The notes beneath the pieces were generated by a model. The model saw only the letters and a list, made by a program, of their open reading frames with translations, made no database searches and was not told where the DNA came from. From Bugula neritina (Eukaryota > Bryozoa > Gymnolaemata > Cheilostomatida > Bugulidae): DNA of 64,000 bases. Below, in pieces: positions 49,245 to 60,951 of the stretch (position 1 is its first letter; the number at the start of each line of letters is the position of its first letter). The stretch spans positions 11,976,633-12,040,632 of the forward strand of contig OZ037769.1 of assembly GCA_964035545.1 (NCBI GenBank). The letters are read 5' to 3'. The position numbers were made by a program, and so were the translations under genes.

Positions 49245-51375
49245 AGATACTCCTGTCATACCAATCCTTTGTATTGCTTTAAATTTCTTAAACCTGTTTA
49301 TGTTGATTACATAGTGGGTATAGTTAAAAATAGAGTGTGCCCCTTATACCCTGGATCAAAATTGTTGGGCACAATGCCAAGTTGCTGTTGCTCTCCATCA
49401 CAGCATCAAACCTTAAGTTGATTAGCCAGCACAGGTGTCTATCTGTCAACTGCATAGAACACAGCTATGCCGTTACAGCTGCATGTTTTTCTGGCGGATC
49501 CAAGTGTATATGAACTTATTATAGGATCTATAGTATACTATTTGATACTTATGAAACTGACCAGATATTTTCTTTGACCCAATTTATCATCTCAACCTTA
49601 AAGACTACCTCACAGAGTTCCTCCACTCTCTATTATTGTGTGCTTATTACGAGACTTTCAGACTTAGTTTAACTTTATCAGAGATTAGACTATTGCAGTC
49701 TATATTAGTATGTCTAACTGTTGAATATATATTACGATATTACTAACTGCTGAATATATATTACTATATCACTTAATGTTGAATATATTACTATATTACC
49801 AACTGTGGTATATATCACTATATTACCAACTGTTGAGTCTATTACTATATTGCTAACTGTTGAATTTGTTGCTATATTACCAACTGTTTGATATATTACT
49901 CTATGCTTTTTACTGTTTCGTGTATCTAAGTCATTCAATTTGCCAAAAAGTTGGAACTTTTTATCTCTTACAACCGAAAATACATTTTGTCATGCTGACT
50001 GACATGTTTGCTGATTAGGGACAGACAGTCAAGAGTATTGCCACCTATGCCCCATATTTTTACATTCTACAAGTACACATGCAAGTTCAAAGTATCGATT
50101 TTAATATTCTATTGTATAGTGAATATTTAGCTTTGAGATAAAACAGATGTGTGTTTGGTTTATTTCAGTCACTTTGTTTATCATTTCATAAAACTGCTGT
50201 CGGTAGGAATGTAGGGGTTCTTTACATATTATTATTTTACTGATTCGCACTATTATTCTAAAGAGTTGAGCTCAGATTGAAGTATCAATTCACTGGTAAG
50301 TTAATTCATACTATTAGCATTCCATCAAACCCATCAATTACTTCTGTAAAGACCTTTTATAAGTCTCTCCTATTTATCATGCTGCTGAAAATCAACATAT
50401 TAACACCAATGCTTCCTTAATCTTTCTCTCATGTTAATTAGTCATAACTTTCTGTTATGTTGAATAGTAATAATTTTTTGTTTTCTGTAAAATAATAGAT
50501 ATCAACTACTCTACTCCAAATACATATATAGTGTGTCATCACCCTCGTTTTACTCCCTTACTGTTGGCTAAGGGTAGTGCCCTTTGATGGTTGTCACAGT
50601 ATCAAAGCAATTAGATCAACCAATAGAAACTCTGCTCTACTAATTACACACCCACCATCACACTGTGGACTATAAAAACCCAGTGTATACTTCGTCTCTC
50701 ATAGCTGAGAGCAACTTGCTCATAGTTCTGTATAATATCATACTGTATACTTGGTATGATCTACATAATATCCATATTACTCTCTGCACGCAAGAACTGC
50801 TCTTTGGACAGATATTGAAAGTGAGTGTTATATAACAATACACTGTATAAACTATTTCTTAGTAGTAACTGTATGACACTTGCTTTAATCACATGTTTTA
50901 TCAGCTACACAATGTCATATTTTGTTGTCTCGACTCCACTTTTCTGTGGCTACAAAAGTCATCTTTAATTTAGGCCGTTCAAATATTTTTGGAGTGCTGC
51001 TGGTTGTGTAATGTGTATGTAAATGCTGTAATAATATCCTAATGTGTATAATATTAGACTATGCTATAACTATATATATAATGCGTATATTATACGACAC
51101 TGTGTATATTATACAATTTTATAAATATAATGTGTAAATTATATGATATACTGTTTATGTTATGTAATTTTATGGTTATATGTGAATACTTTATGATACT
51201 TTGTTATATATTATACAATAAGTATTATAAATATAGTGTGTATATTATAATATGATGATGTGTATGTTATGTAATGTTATAACTATAGTCTGTATATTAT
51301 ATGATACTGTGTATGTAATGTAGTACTATAACTCGATGTATATAATACATACTGGTAGATTGGGAATATCAGTAT
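49245..51375. repeat. Right arm of the large inverted duplication
   Basis: Inverted counterpart of 38039-40470. It carries the shorter minisatellite (49705-49925), the GTATACTTGGTATGATCTAC promoter unit and the outer landmark GGTAGATTGGGAATATCAGT. Confidence 0.88.
50620..50820 (+). promoter_or_regulatory. Putative promoter and 5'UTR exon of the plus-strand GBP-like gene
   Basis: CCAAT at 50620-50624, consensus TATA box GGACTATAAAAACCC (50671-50678), then a ~120 nt first-exon candidate ending ATATTGAAA at 50820 and a strong donor GTGAGTG. Spacing CCAAT-TATA of about 50 bp is conserved in the two minus-strand copies. The nearest downstream plus-strand acceptor followed by ATG is at 52295. No transcript evidence. 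Confidence 0.55.
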
Positions 51376-52294
51376 TTACTATGTAGTTTAGATGTAATCT
51401 CACAACTAAAGCTCGGAGATTAAATTTTGCAGTTTTTTATAATGCGCTAGTTCATAGATAAAAGTCCACTCTGAATTTTGTAGTACATGTTACTAAAGTA
51501 TTTTTTGATGAAAGTTCTTGTAAAGTGGAAATAGAGAAAACATTTTTAGTTCTAAACAGTAATGAAAATTGTACCGTAGAAATGAGTTATGTGCGTTAGA
51601 TTTGGCCTCTCTTTGTAATCTGTGGAGGTACAAACTGTACAGCTAAAACATAATTTTTGCTGTGGATCTGAAAGAATATATTTTTATTTATTTGTGCATA
51701 CTAATCAAATTAGGATCAGATTCAACCAAATAAACAAAGTTTCAATATATTTGTTGTGTTCCACCCAGTGGCTTATTGTACCCCAATACCGGGCACAATG
51801 AGCTGATTTTTTCGTCATGAAAATTCCATTATTCTGAAAATTGTGAGAAAGATAGAAACAACAAAGTAATACTTGTAATAGACAACAGATGCAGCATTTA
51901 AACTAGAGATTATTGAACTATTAACTTGAAAACAGATGAATGAAAGCAAAAAGTTCAAAAATCAGCCCATTGTACCCCCCACGTTACCCCTATAGTGATA
52001 ATGAGTTTCACAGATTAGTCAGGCCCTTCAAACATCTCAACTGCCTTAAAATTTGTGTGGCCTGCTCTTTGGGTGTAATGACTGAAAAAGCAATAGCGAT
52101 TACTTCTAGGCTAATATTATACTGGTGTTAATTATAACAATAAAAACTAGGTTATATTCTGCTCAATATAATATTATACTATAACAATGTTGGCTGTAAA
52201 CCCATATTATACTGCTCAATACCACTATCAAATTCCAATTCTATGTATTTATCTTTATAGGCATTGAAAATTCAAATGTTCTTATGTTTTACAG

Positions 52295-52330
52295 ATGGCA
52301 CGTAGAATATTGTCATCTTTTAACTTTACG
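52295..52330 (+). CDS. Candidate first coding exon (12 codons) of the plus-strand GBP-like gene
   Basis: The 36 bases ATG...ACG encode MARRILSSFNFT, are preceded by a good acceptor (TATGTTTTACAG) and followed by a strong donor (GTGAGT). The exon ends in phase 0, as required by the P-loop exon at 59211/59223, and lies downstream of the promoter unit at 50620. Like E1 of the minus-strand gene it starts with Met-Ala directly after the acceptor. Supported only by splice signals, phase and position. Confidence 0.4.
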
Positions 52331-52679
52331 GTGAGTTCCACTGAGTCTAAAGTATGTAGCTCTTTTTTCTTGCATAAATGAAGTCAAATGGTGTCAGGTG
52401 GAGATAACACAGGTAAAAATAGCACATTCTCAAAATTTGAGATGGGAACTTGGTTTTTCGGGTTTGAGTTTGGGGTTTGGGAAAATTTAACATTAGTGTG
52501 CCATTAGTACCTACTTTTCTTTTTATGCCATTATTAACTGTGCCATTATCACTTGTGCCATCGCTATCTAAAATCCTGATTAGTATTCCTAATATACTAT
52601 TTTGATGTTGACTGTTAATTTAGAGTTGACATAGTACATAGCTTAAAAGCCAACTGTATTGCTAATTACTTAAATAATA

Positions 52680-52885
52680 TCTCACACACTTTAATCATGC
52701 AGTACTAAAATATTTTTATATATGTTAGTTTTCATTTGCATACCGTTTTAAGGTACTTAGATGCTTAAGAAATTTTGTTTTATAATGAATTTTTTTCCCG
52801 AGTATTGAGGTAGTTTATAAAGTTACTCGCCTTTACACAGGTTATCATAATAACATATGGTTTATTTTTGTTCGAAAATGTACTA
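52680..52885. repeat. Flanking repeat, inverted relative to 58785-58995
   Basis: Contains TTTTAAGGTACTTAGATGC, GAGTATTGAGGTAGTTTATAA and ATAACATATGGTTTATTTTT; their reverse complements occur at 58785-58995. The two copies bracket the decayed Ty3 element. Confidence 0.8.
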
Positions 52886-53084
52886 AAATTATTTGGATTT
52901 CTGATTGCTTGGAAATAAAATTTTCGGTCGGCTTTGATTTTACTGCTACTATAAAACTTATCCTAATTAAAGCTAGTTTTTATTACATGCTATTGTTAGC
53001 TGCTTCAATTTACAGCCTAATCATTAATATGGCTTGGAGGTCTAAACTTTGAACTTTCAAGCTATATCAATGATTAGCCTGTGC

Positions 53085-53195
53085 AGTTCAAGCTGGCAAG
53101 CCGAATCTTGGTAAAGTTCAATGTTGAATGCGTAGGAAAATTGAACAGAAATTAAGTGCCAAAAGATTTCAAGTTACAAGTGAGGGAGGTAACTC
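53085..53195. repeat. Direct repeat partner of 58645-58755
   Basis: CAAGCTGGCAAGCCGAATCT, ACAGAAATTAAGTGCCAAAA and AAGTTACAAGTGAGGG recur with substitutions at 58645-58755 in the same orientation, just outside the Ty3 coding remains. This may be the surviving part of the LTRs. Confidence 0.6.
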
Positions 53196-53630
53196 TATAA
53201 AATACCACACACACCCTCTATCAGAAAATACACCTTCTAATACAACATAAACTAATGGGGAAAAATGGCACAAAAAAAGGAAACAGGGGGCCAGAGGAAG
53301 CAAGATGTTCTGCCTGTGTGAAATGCCTAATGCACTGGTGGCACAAGGCGTAGACCCGTTGGTAGGATTATTCTCCACACGAGCAAAAATATGTGCATGA
53401 TGTTGTGAGGCATGTACCCTTAGTCGCCGTGCTGTGGAGAATTTTCTCCTGCATCGGCGACACTTGAGGTTGCCTGCCTCAACACACGCTCTGTCTATCT
53501 TGTGCCGGGTATCCGCTGTGACCCGGTGCTGGTGGTTGGTCAGCACCCTGGGCAGCTCCAGTGCCCTCCATCTTTGGCCTTCTATTTCAATTGCCACCGC
53601 CCCGCTGTCCATATCATCTGATCTTCCCAT
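53169..53630 (-). pseudogene. C2H2-zinc-finger-like frame at the 3' end of the decayed Ty3 element
   Basis: 153 codons with Cys-x2-Cys then, after about 12 residues, His-x3/4-His (KCRRCRRKFSTARRLRVHAS plus QHH). One finger only. Position at the 3' end of the element suggests it is element-encoded; no host gene context. Confidence 0.4.
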
Positions 53631-56600
53631 ATCATCTGGACTTCCACAGGTTCTGGAGCAGGCTCTACTGAAACAATCGGGACATGCTCAGCAGATAAGG
53701 AAAAATTCCCCAGGCTGGTAGCAGCTGAACCAGGGTTCCAAATAGAAAAGAAACCTGGCTGAGCTGCTCCAACCTCATCCAGATCTATCAAATTATCTGG
53801 AATATTAAGCACAGGCCGTGGCTGACCGATAGTACTACAACCGAAAGTTCGACATTTGCTTGTATGGTGCTTTAAAAGCTGGAATATTAAGCAAGTCTAA
53901 AATATCCACCAACCCTATGCCCTGGTCAGACAGGTCATCAAGGGAAGACTCATCTCCTAAGCTCGCCTGAAATTCTCCAATTACGGTGGCTATGACCCGA
54001 ATAATTAATTGAATTTGAGTATGAGTTGGACTGAACTTTAAAAGGGAGGGGTTTTTTCATACAGAAATATTTGACTGGACGTGGTTGTCTGAAGTTTTTG
54101 GCAAAGTGATACTTGTTCTTGAAATTTTAAAATTGAAATCAGTGTGCCCGTTTGTAACTGGAATAAGAGTTAAAATGACCAAGCCTCGTGTTGTCAGATT
54201 TTCATGTGATGACCCGCCAGTCATTTGACTCGTGTTCCGGTTTTCGGCCCGTACTTTAAAATTCTTCAGGGGAGATTTCGCAGCTTTGGAGACATCTGGC
54301 CATGTGGGGGTCAGAATATATAACTGTATGAGGTGCATTGCTTCTTGGTGGGGATATGCCCACGGGCGCCACATGGTAATCAGCCAGATAATTTGGGTTT
54401 CCTGCTTTTTTGCTGTCTCTCCAACTGCACTGGTGTACCAGATTGCTGTGAGAGTGTCACAGGGGAAAAGGTCCTTTAGTTACTCACTTCAGCCAAGGAA
54501 GCAATTTCTGTTATCATGGCTAGACCCAGGACCGGCCGAACTGAGGATCTGGGGAGAGAAGAATGAGGAGGAGGTTCAGGTGCACCGTCGGGCTAAACTG
54601 GATCGCGGAAAATGATTTCCCAGTCTCTTGGCTGAGCCAGCCGTCTTCTAGAGATGGACGGGCTGGCTGGTTCTATCAGTGGAGGTGCCTGTTCTGCTGC
54701 ATCTAGGCTGCCATGGAAGAGTTTTGACCGCTGCTAATTTTGGACCAAGACTTGTCTTGAGTGCTCCACATGGTACGTGGTACGTAGGGTTGGCCCGAAG
54801 GGCATTGGCGTGTCCGGTTAGTTTTCTGACCAAAAAGGGCCGTGCTCCAAACTATGAATATTGTTTTTTCCCAGCTGTTTTTCTACACCAAGGTGGGTGG
54901 GTCCTTCGTCCCGTCTCTTGATGTGTAGACGCTGTTTGCAGTTCTCCTCCGGCCGATGGCTCCTCCCGTCGGCGTTCCTGTGCTTCTTCTCAGCACGATG
55001 CTCCATCCTAGAGGAGAAACTTGGCAAGAATCTCCAGCCATGGGGCTACCTGGCTTGAAGGCTCTGCATGATTGCACAGCCATATCAGGAATGCATGGTC
55101 ATTTTGTAACCTGAACGTTCTCTTATACAGGTATGGCTAGAAGTGCTTGACAGCCTTGACTACTGCCAGGAGTTTTTCCCGGGTGGTGCAGTAGTTCTTC
55201 TTGGCTGTTGAGGAGGTCTTGCTGTAATAAGTCACTACAACCTTCGTCTAGGATGTACTCATTAGCCAGGTCAGGGTACGCAAAGATACGTGCCTTGAGG
55301 TGGTCAAACACCTGCTGCTCCTCCTGTGTCCACTGCCACCGGACTCTCTTAGCAGTTAGCTGATTCAAAGGCTGAGCCACTCTTGCACACCCAAGTGTAT
55401 ACTGCCTGTAGAACTCCACCAGGCGCAAGAATGTCCGCAACTCAAGGACATCTCGGAGGACAGTCCACTTTTTCACAGCCAGCACCTTCTCCAAGTTCGT
55501 AGCGCTGCCTTCACAACTAGTCACATGGCCAAAGTACTTGACTTTCGGCTGTAGGAGTGTAAACTTGGAAAGCTTCAGCTTTAGTCCGGTAGCTTGAAGA
55601 CAGTCAAAGACCTTTTGCAGACGACTGACTTGAGTCGTAAAGTCTGGGGAGATAACTATGGCATCGCTTAGATAGATGAGCAAAGTTTTCCAATGCAACC
55701 CACCAAAGTCCTACTTCATGAATCGTGGGAAAGTTGTCGGGGCGGACTTCAGTTCGAATGGCAGTACTACTTTCCATTTCCAGAGCCCGTCACGGGTGAT
55801 GAATGCCGCTTTTTTCTGTGCATCATGACTGAGGGGCACCTGCCAGTATCTGCTCAGCAGATCAAAAGTATGAAAGTACTTGCTTCTCAAGAGGGCATTC
55901 AAAGACTCATTTATTCGAGGAAGGGGGTAAACATCCTACACTATTGAGCGTGCGCTAGTTTATGCAGAATCTCCAGCTACCATTCTTCTTGTTGACCAGG
56001 ACCACTGGAAAGCTCCACGCCCCTTGGGCAGGCTTAATAAAGTCTTGATCGAGAAGATCTGCACTTGTCTGCTTACCTCCTTCTCCGGGCCTAGTCGTTG
56101 AGTTGGCTGCCTGATAGAAGTAATCCTGACTGCCAAGGATATTTCATGGCGCACAACGTTGGTCAGCCCCTTGTCTTCATATCTATAGCTGAAGACATTA
56201 CTGTATTCCACGGGTAGTTGAGCCAGTTCTTAGCATTTGGTGCTACTATCACAGTTCTCCCAGCCTTCACCATACAGGTCAGTCACGTGCTCTGGTATCA
56301 CTACCTGCCTGGTCCAACGGGGAATTTCTTGGATGTCAGCTACTGTTTTCAGTGTCGGCCACACATCCGTTTTTGGATGGAGTAGTACCTCCCCACCAAG
56401 GCGCCAGCTGGCAGTTTGATAGGTCCAGTGAAAGGGTTGATGCATTGTACAAGGAGCTTTTCCTGGCAGTCTAGCCAATTTAGGCTGTTTGCCAGCTAAA
56501 TATTTTCCGGCATCCCTTCCACCATTCCCAGTTCGATTAGTCTTTTGCAGTTCAACTTGCAGCGTAGGGTAGCCTGGGATTGTCCGGGTACCGTGCAGTC

Positions 56601-58260
56601 TTTTACCACCTGAACTTTGTGCACCACGGGGTCTGCCAAACTTGTCTATGCAGACAAGTTTTTTTCCAGCCATCACCAACGCCGAGTTTTAGAAGTCCAT
56701 GCAACATTGGTGTTTCTCCAGAAACGGCATGCCCAGAATTGTGTCTTTCTTTAGAGGGCTGACAAAAAAAGTCTTGTGGATCACCTGATCACGGACTCGT
56801 CCAGATAGGGTAAAAACGCCATAGAAGGGAATGCATGATCTGAGTGCTAAGGTACTTCTCGAGGGCTCCAACGGTGTCAGAGAAGTGCTGACTTAATAGG
56901 TTGGTAGTACAACTGGTCTTCAGCAGGAAAGTGGCAGCTTTAGCCGCAATTTTTTCCGGGAAGGAAGTAGCTGCTTTCGTATAGTTGAACACTCCTGGAG
57001 TGGTCGGCCTCTGTGAGAGACACTTCTTGGGTCTTCACTGTGGATCACCTTTTTGTCTTTGCAACCTTGGGGGTTTTTTTAAAGATTTAGAGAGTTTTTT
57101 GGGAGCCTTTTGTGAGTAAGCTGTATTTTCCTAAGTGACCTCGTCGGATAACCCGCAAGCCGTTGTGGAGTGGCCAGTTAGAAAGCTCGGGCAAGCCTTG
57201 GGGTCTCCAAGATCTCCGGAGTGCCTACCACCCTGTACCAGTAGACTCCATCCGAGTACCGTGCCGCATGACAGAAAGTTCAGGTGGGGCTTTGGGCTCC
57301 CTACTCTTTTGCGTTGGTCGTTCAGTGTTGACGACCCTTCTATCGTTTTCCCAGATGCCGTTTGAGCTCTCCGCGGGATGGAATCTATTTGGGGCCCACG
57401 GTTGGCGGAATCTATCATAAGCCTCGGGTGTTTAAAGGCATCCTCTCCCTTTTAGAAAATTGCCATTGTACGTAGCCCAAGGTGCCACACACCCCGTAAG
57501 TGGGTTGGTTAGGCCTGGCAGGGTTGGCCCGAGAATTTGGTGTCCGCCTGCAAGCCTGTTGTTGTTGCATCTATCTCTACTCCATTCAATTGCCGGCCCT
57601 TCACCATGTCCAACAACATTGTGAACTGCGGGAAGGCAGGTGTCATGTCAGCAACGGTGATGACTTGAACCTTCTTTTTGGGCGTCTCCTCTACTCAATT
57701 TGCAGTAAAATCTGCTCTATGGCAAGTGTCTAATTAATAGTAGGACCGTCCCATGTTCAGAGTTTTTTCTGTAATGAAGATGTTGGCTGCCAGGTAGTAC
57801 GTCTGGAGTCTACCGTTGTTTACGGTTCTGAAGAAGGCCTTGCAGACCAGGTCCCGCCGTTTCTCTGGGTCGATTCAGCTATATGCTATCAGTGCCATGT
57901 CTTTATGATGTTAGCATGGTCCTGTAGAAAGGCTCTTCTATCTTTTCGCATGCTCTATAATTTGTCCCAAGCATCCCTGGCGTTCATGCGGAAATGTGCT
58001 CGGAGCGTCTGGAAGTTGTGGTAGACATCATCTTCGAGCGCATAGCTTTTAGCTGGTTCAGTCAAATAGTTTCTTGGCCGGAGAAGGCGTACCGGTGCCA
58101 GTCAATTGGTGATGGTAGCCACGTCTTCGAATTTCTTGATACACCGTTGGACATCGCTGTCGCTTCAGAAAATTGGTGGAGGAAGGCGATGCCTGTCACT
58201 AGGGGGTGCTTGATTAGCTCCGCCGACTTCTTGGAAAACTGTTATTAGGTTCTCTATTAT
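53170..58260 (-). mobile_element. Ty3/gypsy element, strongly decayed, minus strand
   Basis: Gag to 3' end run from high to low coordinates. Gag-like fragments 57131-58260 (with RNYLTEPAKSYALEDDVY-type content and stops); protease region 56789-56992; linker 56230-56679; RT pieces 55960-56211, 55711-55902 (RYWQVPLSHDAQKKAAF) and 55123-55698 (LSDAIVISPDF at the catalytic box, YFGHVTSCEGSATNLEKV); RNase H tail near 54850-55080 with a KHRNADGRSHRP motif. 53169-53630 encodes LKCRRCRRKFSTARRLRVHA followed by His residues, a C2H2-like finger. Many frameshifts and stops, and the RT box reads LSDA instead of FxDD. No integrase core recognised. It fills the intron between the two plus-strand GTPase exons. 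Confidence 0.8.
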
Positions 58261-58644
58261 GAAAGCCTCTTCTTCTTCCATTCTAGCAATCTGGCTCCTC
58301 TATTTTATTTCTTAAAAGGCTTCGTGATTATTCAAAATCTCACTACTGCCACCAATACAGTAAATTGTGGGTTATTGAATACAATCAGGCAGAGAACATA
58401 ACTTTCTATAAGCAAAAAGAAATAAGAGAGGTCTTCTAGTGTGTGCAAAATAAGTTTTATTGTTGAGAGTAGTTTGTTCCAACGTGAGCTCCTGTCTTAA
58501 ACTGACTAGGAGCTCAAAATGGGCCTTTTGTTATACTGGTCAAACAAAGGAAGTTTATAATCTTTGACTGACAGTCGGCTAAAGTTTGTAATGTCGAATT
58601 TTAGTGTGTTGACATTTAGAATGTCGAGGTTTGACAATCGGAAT

Positions 58645-58755
58645 TTTGGCAAGCTGGCAAGCCAAACTTTGGTCAAGCTCGATTTGCAATTCATAAGCGA
58701 TATTGAACAAAAATTAAGTGCCGAAGGATCGTAAGTTACAAGCGTGGGTAATGAA
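58645..58755. repeat. Direct repeat partner of 53085-53195
   Basis: CAAGCTGGCAAGCCAAACTT, ACAAAAATTAAGTGCCGAAG and AAGTTACAAGCGTGGG. Possible decayed 5' LTR segment of the minus-strand Ty3 element. Confidence 0.6.
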
Positions 58756-58784
58756 TAACTATTCACTATGCTAAAAACTTAACA

Positions 58785-58995
58785 ATAATTATGGTGTTCA
58801 GAAAAATAAACCATATGTTATTATGATAACCTGTGTAGAATGGAGCAACTTTATAAACTACCTCAATACTCGGAAAAAAATTCATCATAAAACATAATTT
58901 TTTAGGGCATCCAAGTACCTTAAAACAGTATGCAAATGAAAACTAACCTATATAGGTATATTTTAGTACTGCATAAGTGGAATGTGTCAGATATT
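58785..58995. repeat. Flanking repeat, inverted relative to 52680-52885
   Basis: AAATAAACCATATGTTATTA, TTATAAACTACCTCAATACT and CATCCAAGTACCTTAAAA match the reverse complement of the left flank. Confidence 0.8.
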
Positions 58996-59210
58996 ATTTA
59001 ATAAAAGAGTTGGAATGATTGAAAACATACAAATGCATTTATTAAAGCCCAATGGCAATTCTATACCTGAAGTGGACTTTTTTCAAACGGTCAACATTAA
59101 AAATTACACATACTTACAGTAAGCTGTCTTTAACTTACTAAATTATGGTTGTCCCATTTCCGATTTGTCTCTTTTCAAAGTGTGTATTTTTGAAATGATA
59201 TTTTGGAAAG

Positions 59211-59411
59211 GACTCACCAAAGAAAGCTGAACCTGTGACAATTGTTGCTTTCCAATCTGGATATCCAAAGATAGATAAAGATGCTCTAGCAGCAATACTT
59301 GAAGATGTGGACAACCTGCCCTTAATCATAGTTTCAATGATCGGGGTTGCGAGAGTTGGCAAATCGTTCCTTCTTAATCTGTACATGAACTACTTGAACC
59401 ACTTGGAGAAG
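59211..59411 (+). CDS. Second GBP-like (GB1/RHD3) GTPase, P-loop exon
   Basis: Encodes TIVAFQSGYPKIDKDALAAI and further on VSMIGVARVGKSFLLNLYMN, then HLEK before the donor GTTAGT at 59412. It is homologous to exon E1 of the minus-strand gene (FESGRPLIKEKELQKVLEKV, VSMIGIARGGKSFLLNLF) and keeps the P-loop GxxRxGKS with the GBP-type Arg. Exon start is 59211 or 59223; both acceptors give the same phase. In-frame ATG is absent, so a coding exon upstream is required (candidate 52295-52330). The following exons were not found before the window end. Confidence 0.85.
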
Positions 59412-59419
59412 GTTAGTAC

Positions 59420-60945
59420 AATTTGAAGCTATTCTTATAGTTGTGTATTATAATTACGGAAAGAACTATGGTCCATTGATTGCGTAAGGGTTAAATTGAA
59501 AAAAGAAATTATAGTTACTGGCAATATTTAAAATATTTTTAAAAATGTTAGTGCCGTTCAAGTAAGTTGCAGTCAAGTGTTGAGGCTCTAAAATGAGCTG
59601 ATTATAAATTTTATAAATGTACAATATTTTACTTTTTATTTGTGGCAAAAACCAAATGAGAACTTTATCGAATAAAAAATCACGAGGTGCAATTATGCTG
59701 TTCTTAAACATTGTAGTTTTTAGTTGTGTTTTGTAGTGTTTTGCAGTTCTAGTTGTAGTTGGTATTGCTACAAGAACCTGTAGATGCTAGTCATCGTGGG
59801 TGTGCCAAAAATGGGCTGGTAATGCACATCAATACTAACCTTTGTTGCTATATATCACTGTGAAGCCAACATTCTACTTATTTCAAATCTGCAAGTAGCT
59901 TTCTTGTATCTGTATCTGTAGACTACACATCCGTGCGTTTAAAACAGTATATTTCCTCTATTTACCGGAAATCAGCCATCAGCTAATAAAAACAGATTAA
60001 ACTTCAATTTATACTTAAATAATGTCAACCCAATTAATAAAATGTATTAGTATTGGGTCAAAAGCAAATCCTGAAAAGATGTCTGTTGATCAGAATAAAC
60101 TAAAATCTGGTGTGACTTATAAGAACACTACAGAGTGTCTGCACGCTAAAAGTTGCCATTCTAGATGCTCCAAAAAATAATATCAGTTATATCCGGAAAG
60201 CAATACATCATGCCATCATATGCCCCGCCCACCTATCAAATTTTAGTCAAAATTATTTTGAAACATAGTTTCATAGGTGTAAAACATTTCCAGAAAATAA
60301 TTTGAATATCAAGAATTGGCCAACCTCTGCATACTCACTCCTTTTCAACTGAGAACCTCCCAGATACAAGAAAGTCATTTTCAGACTTGAAATCAATATT
60401 ATAAGAATGTAGGCGTTACAGTGATATATAGCAACAAAAGCAGTATTGTGCCAGGAATGGCTTAGTGAGTTGGCTAGCAACAAGCATCGAGCAACACTTT
60501 CTTAATCTTTGAATTTTATTTACTCTTTGTCTTGTACCCTATTAAAATATCAAAGAATAACTACATCCTGCACAAAAATACATACATAAGTAAACTTCAA
60601 ATAACATCAACAAAAACATAAAACTTCAAAACTATAATTCTAGTTACAAACATCAGCTCTTTATAGCGCTTTCCTGGCAAGTGAATTGCTAATATTTCTA
60701 ATACATTAAAAATAACATAACCAAAAAGCTAACAAAATAGCTGAACAAGCTGCAAAAAGCTAACATATTGTTTATTCAAATTTTGGCAAAGAGCCAGGAT
60801 TTTCTCCCTGACACATCGGAGGGGTGAGGTTGGCATGATCATGGCTAGTTAAGAGGCCATGATTTTGACAATAACTAGCAATAAAAGTATGCATCAATTT
60901 GCTAACTAGGGCAAGCTTTAAGCAGTACAAAAGGAATTACTCAGT
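59420..60945. other. Intron DNA of the plus-strand GTPase, no gene seen
   Basis: AT-rich. I looked for the switch-I exon (FPWG...W pattern) and did not find it here. Confidence 0.4.
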
Positions 60946-60951
60946 CTACAT

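Noticed and set aside
54648-55083. Separate small genes in overlapping frames on both strands
   Set aside because: The minus-strand pieces are frame-shifted parts of the Ty3 RNase H tail; the plus-strand ones are shadows.
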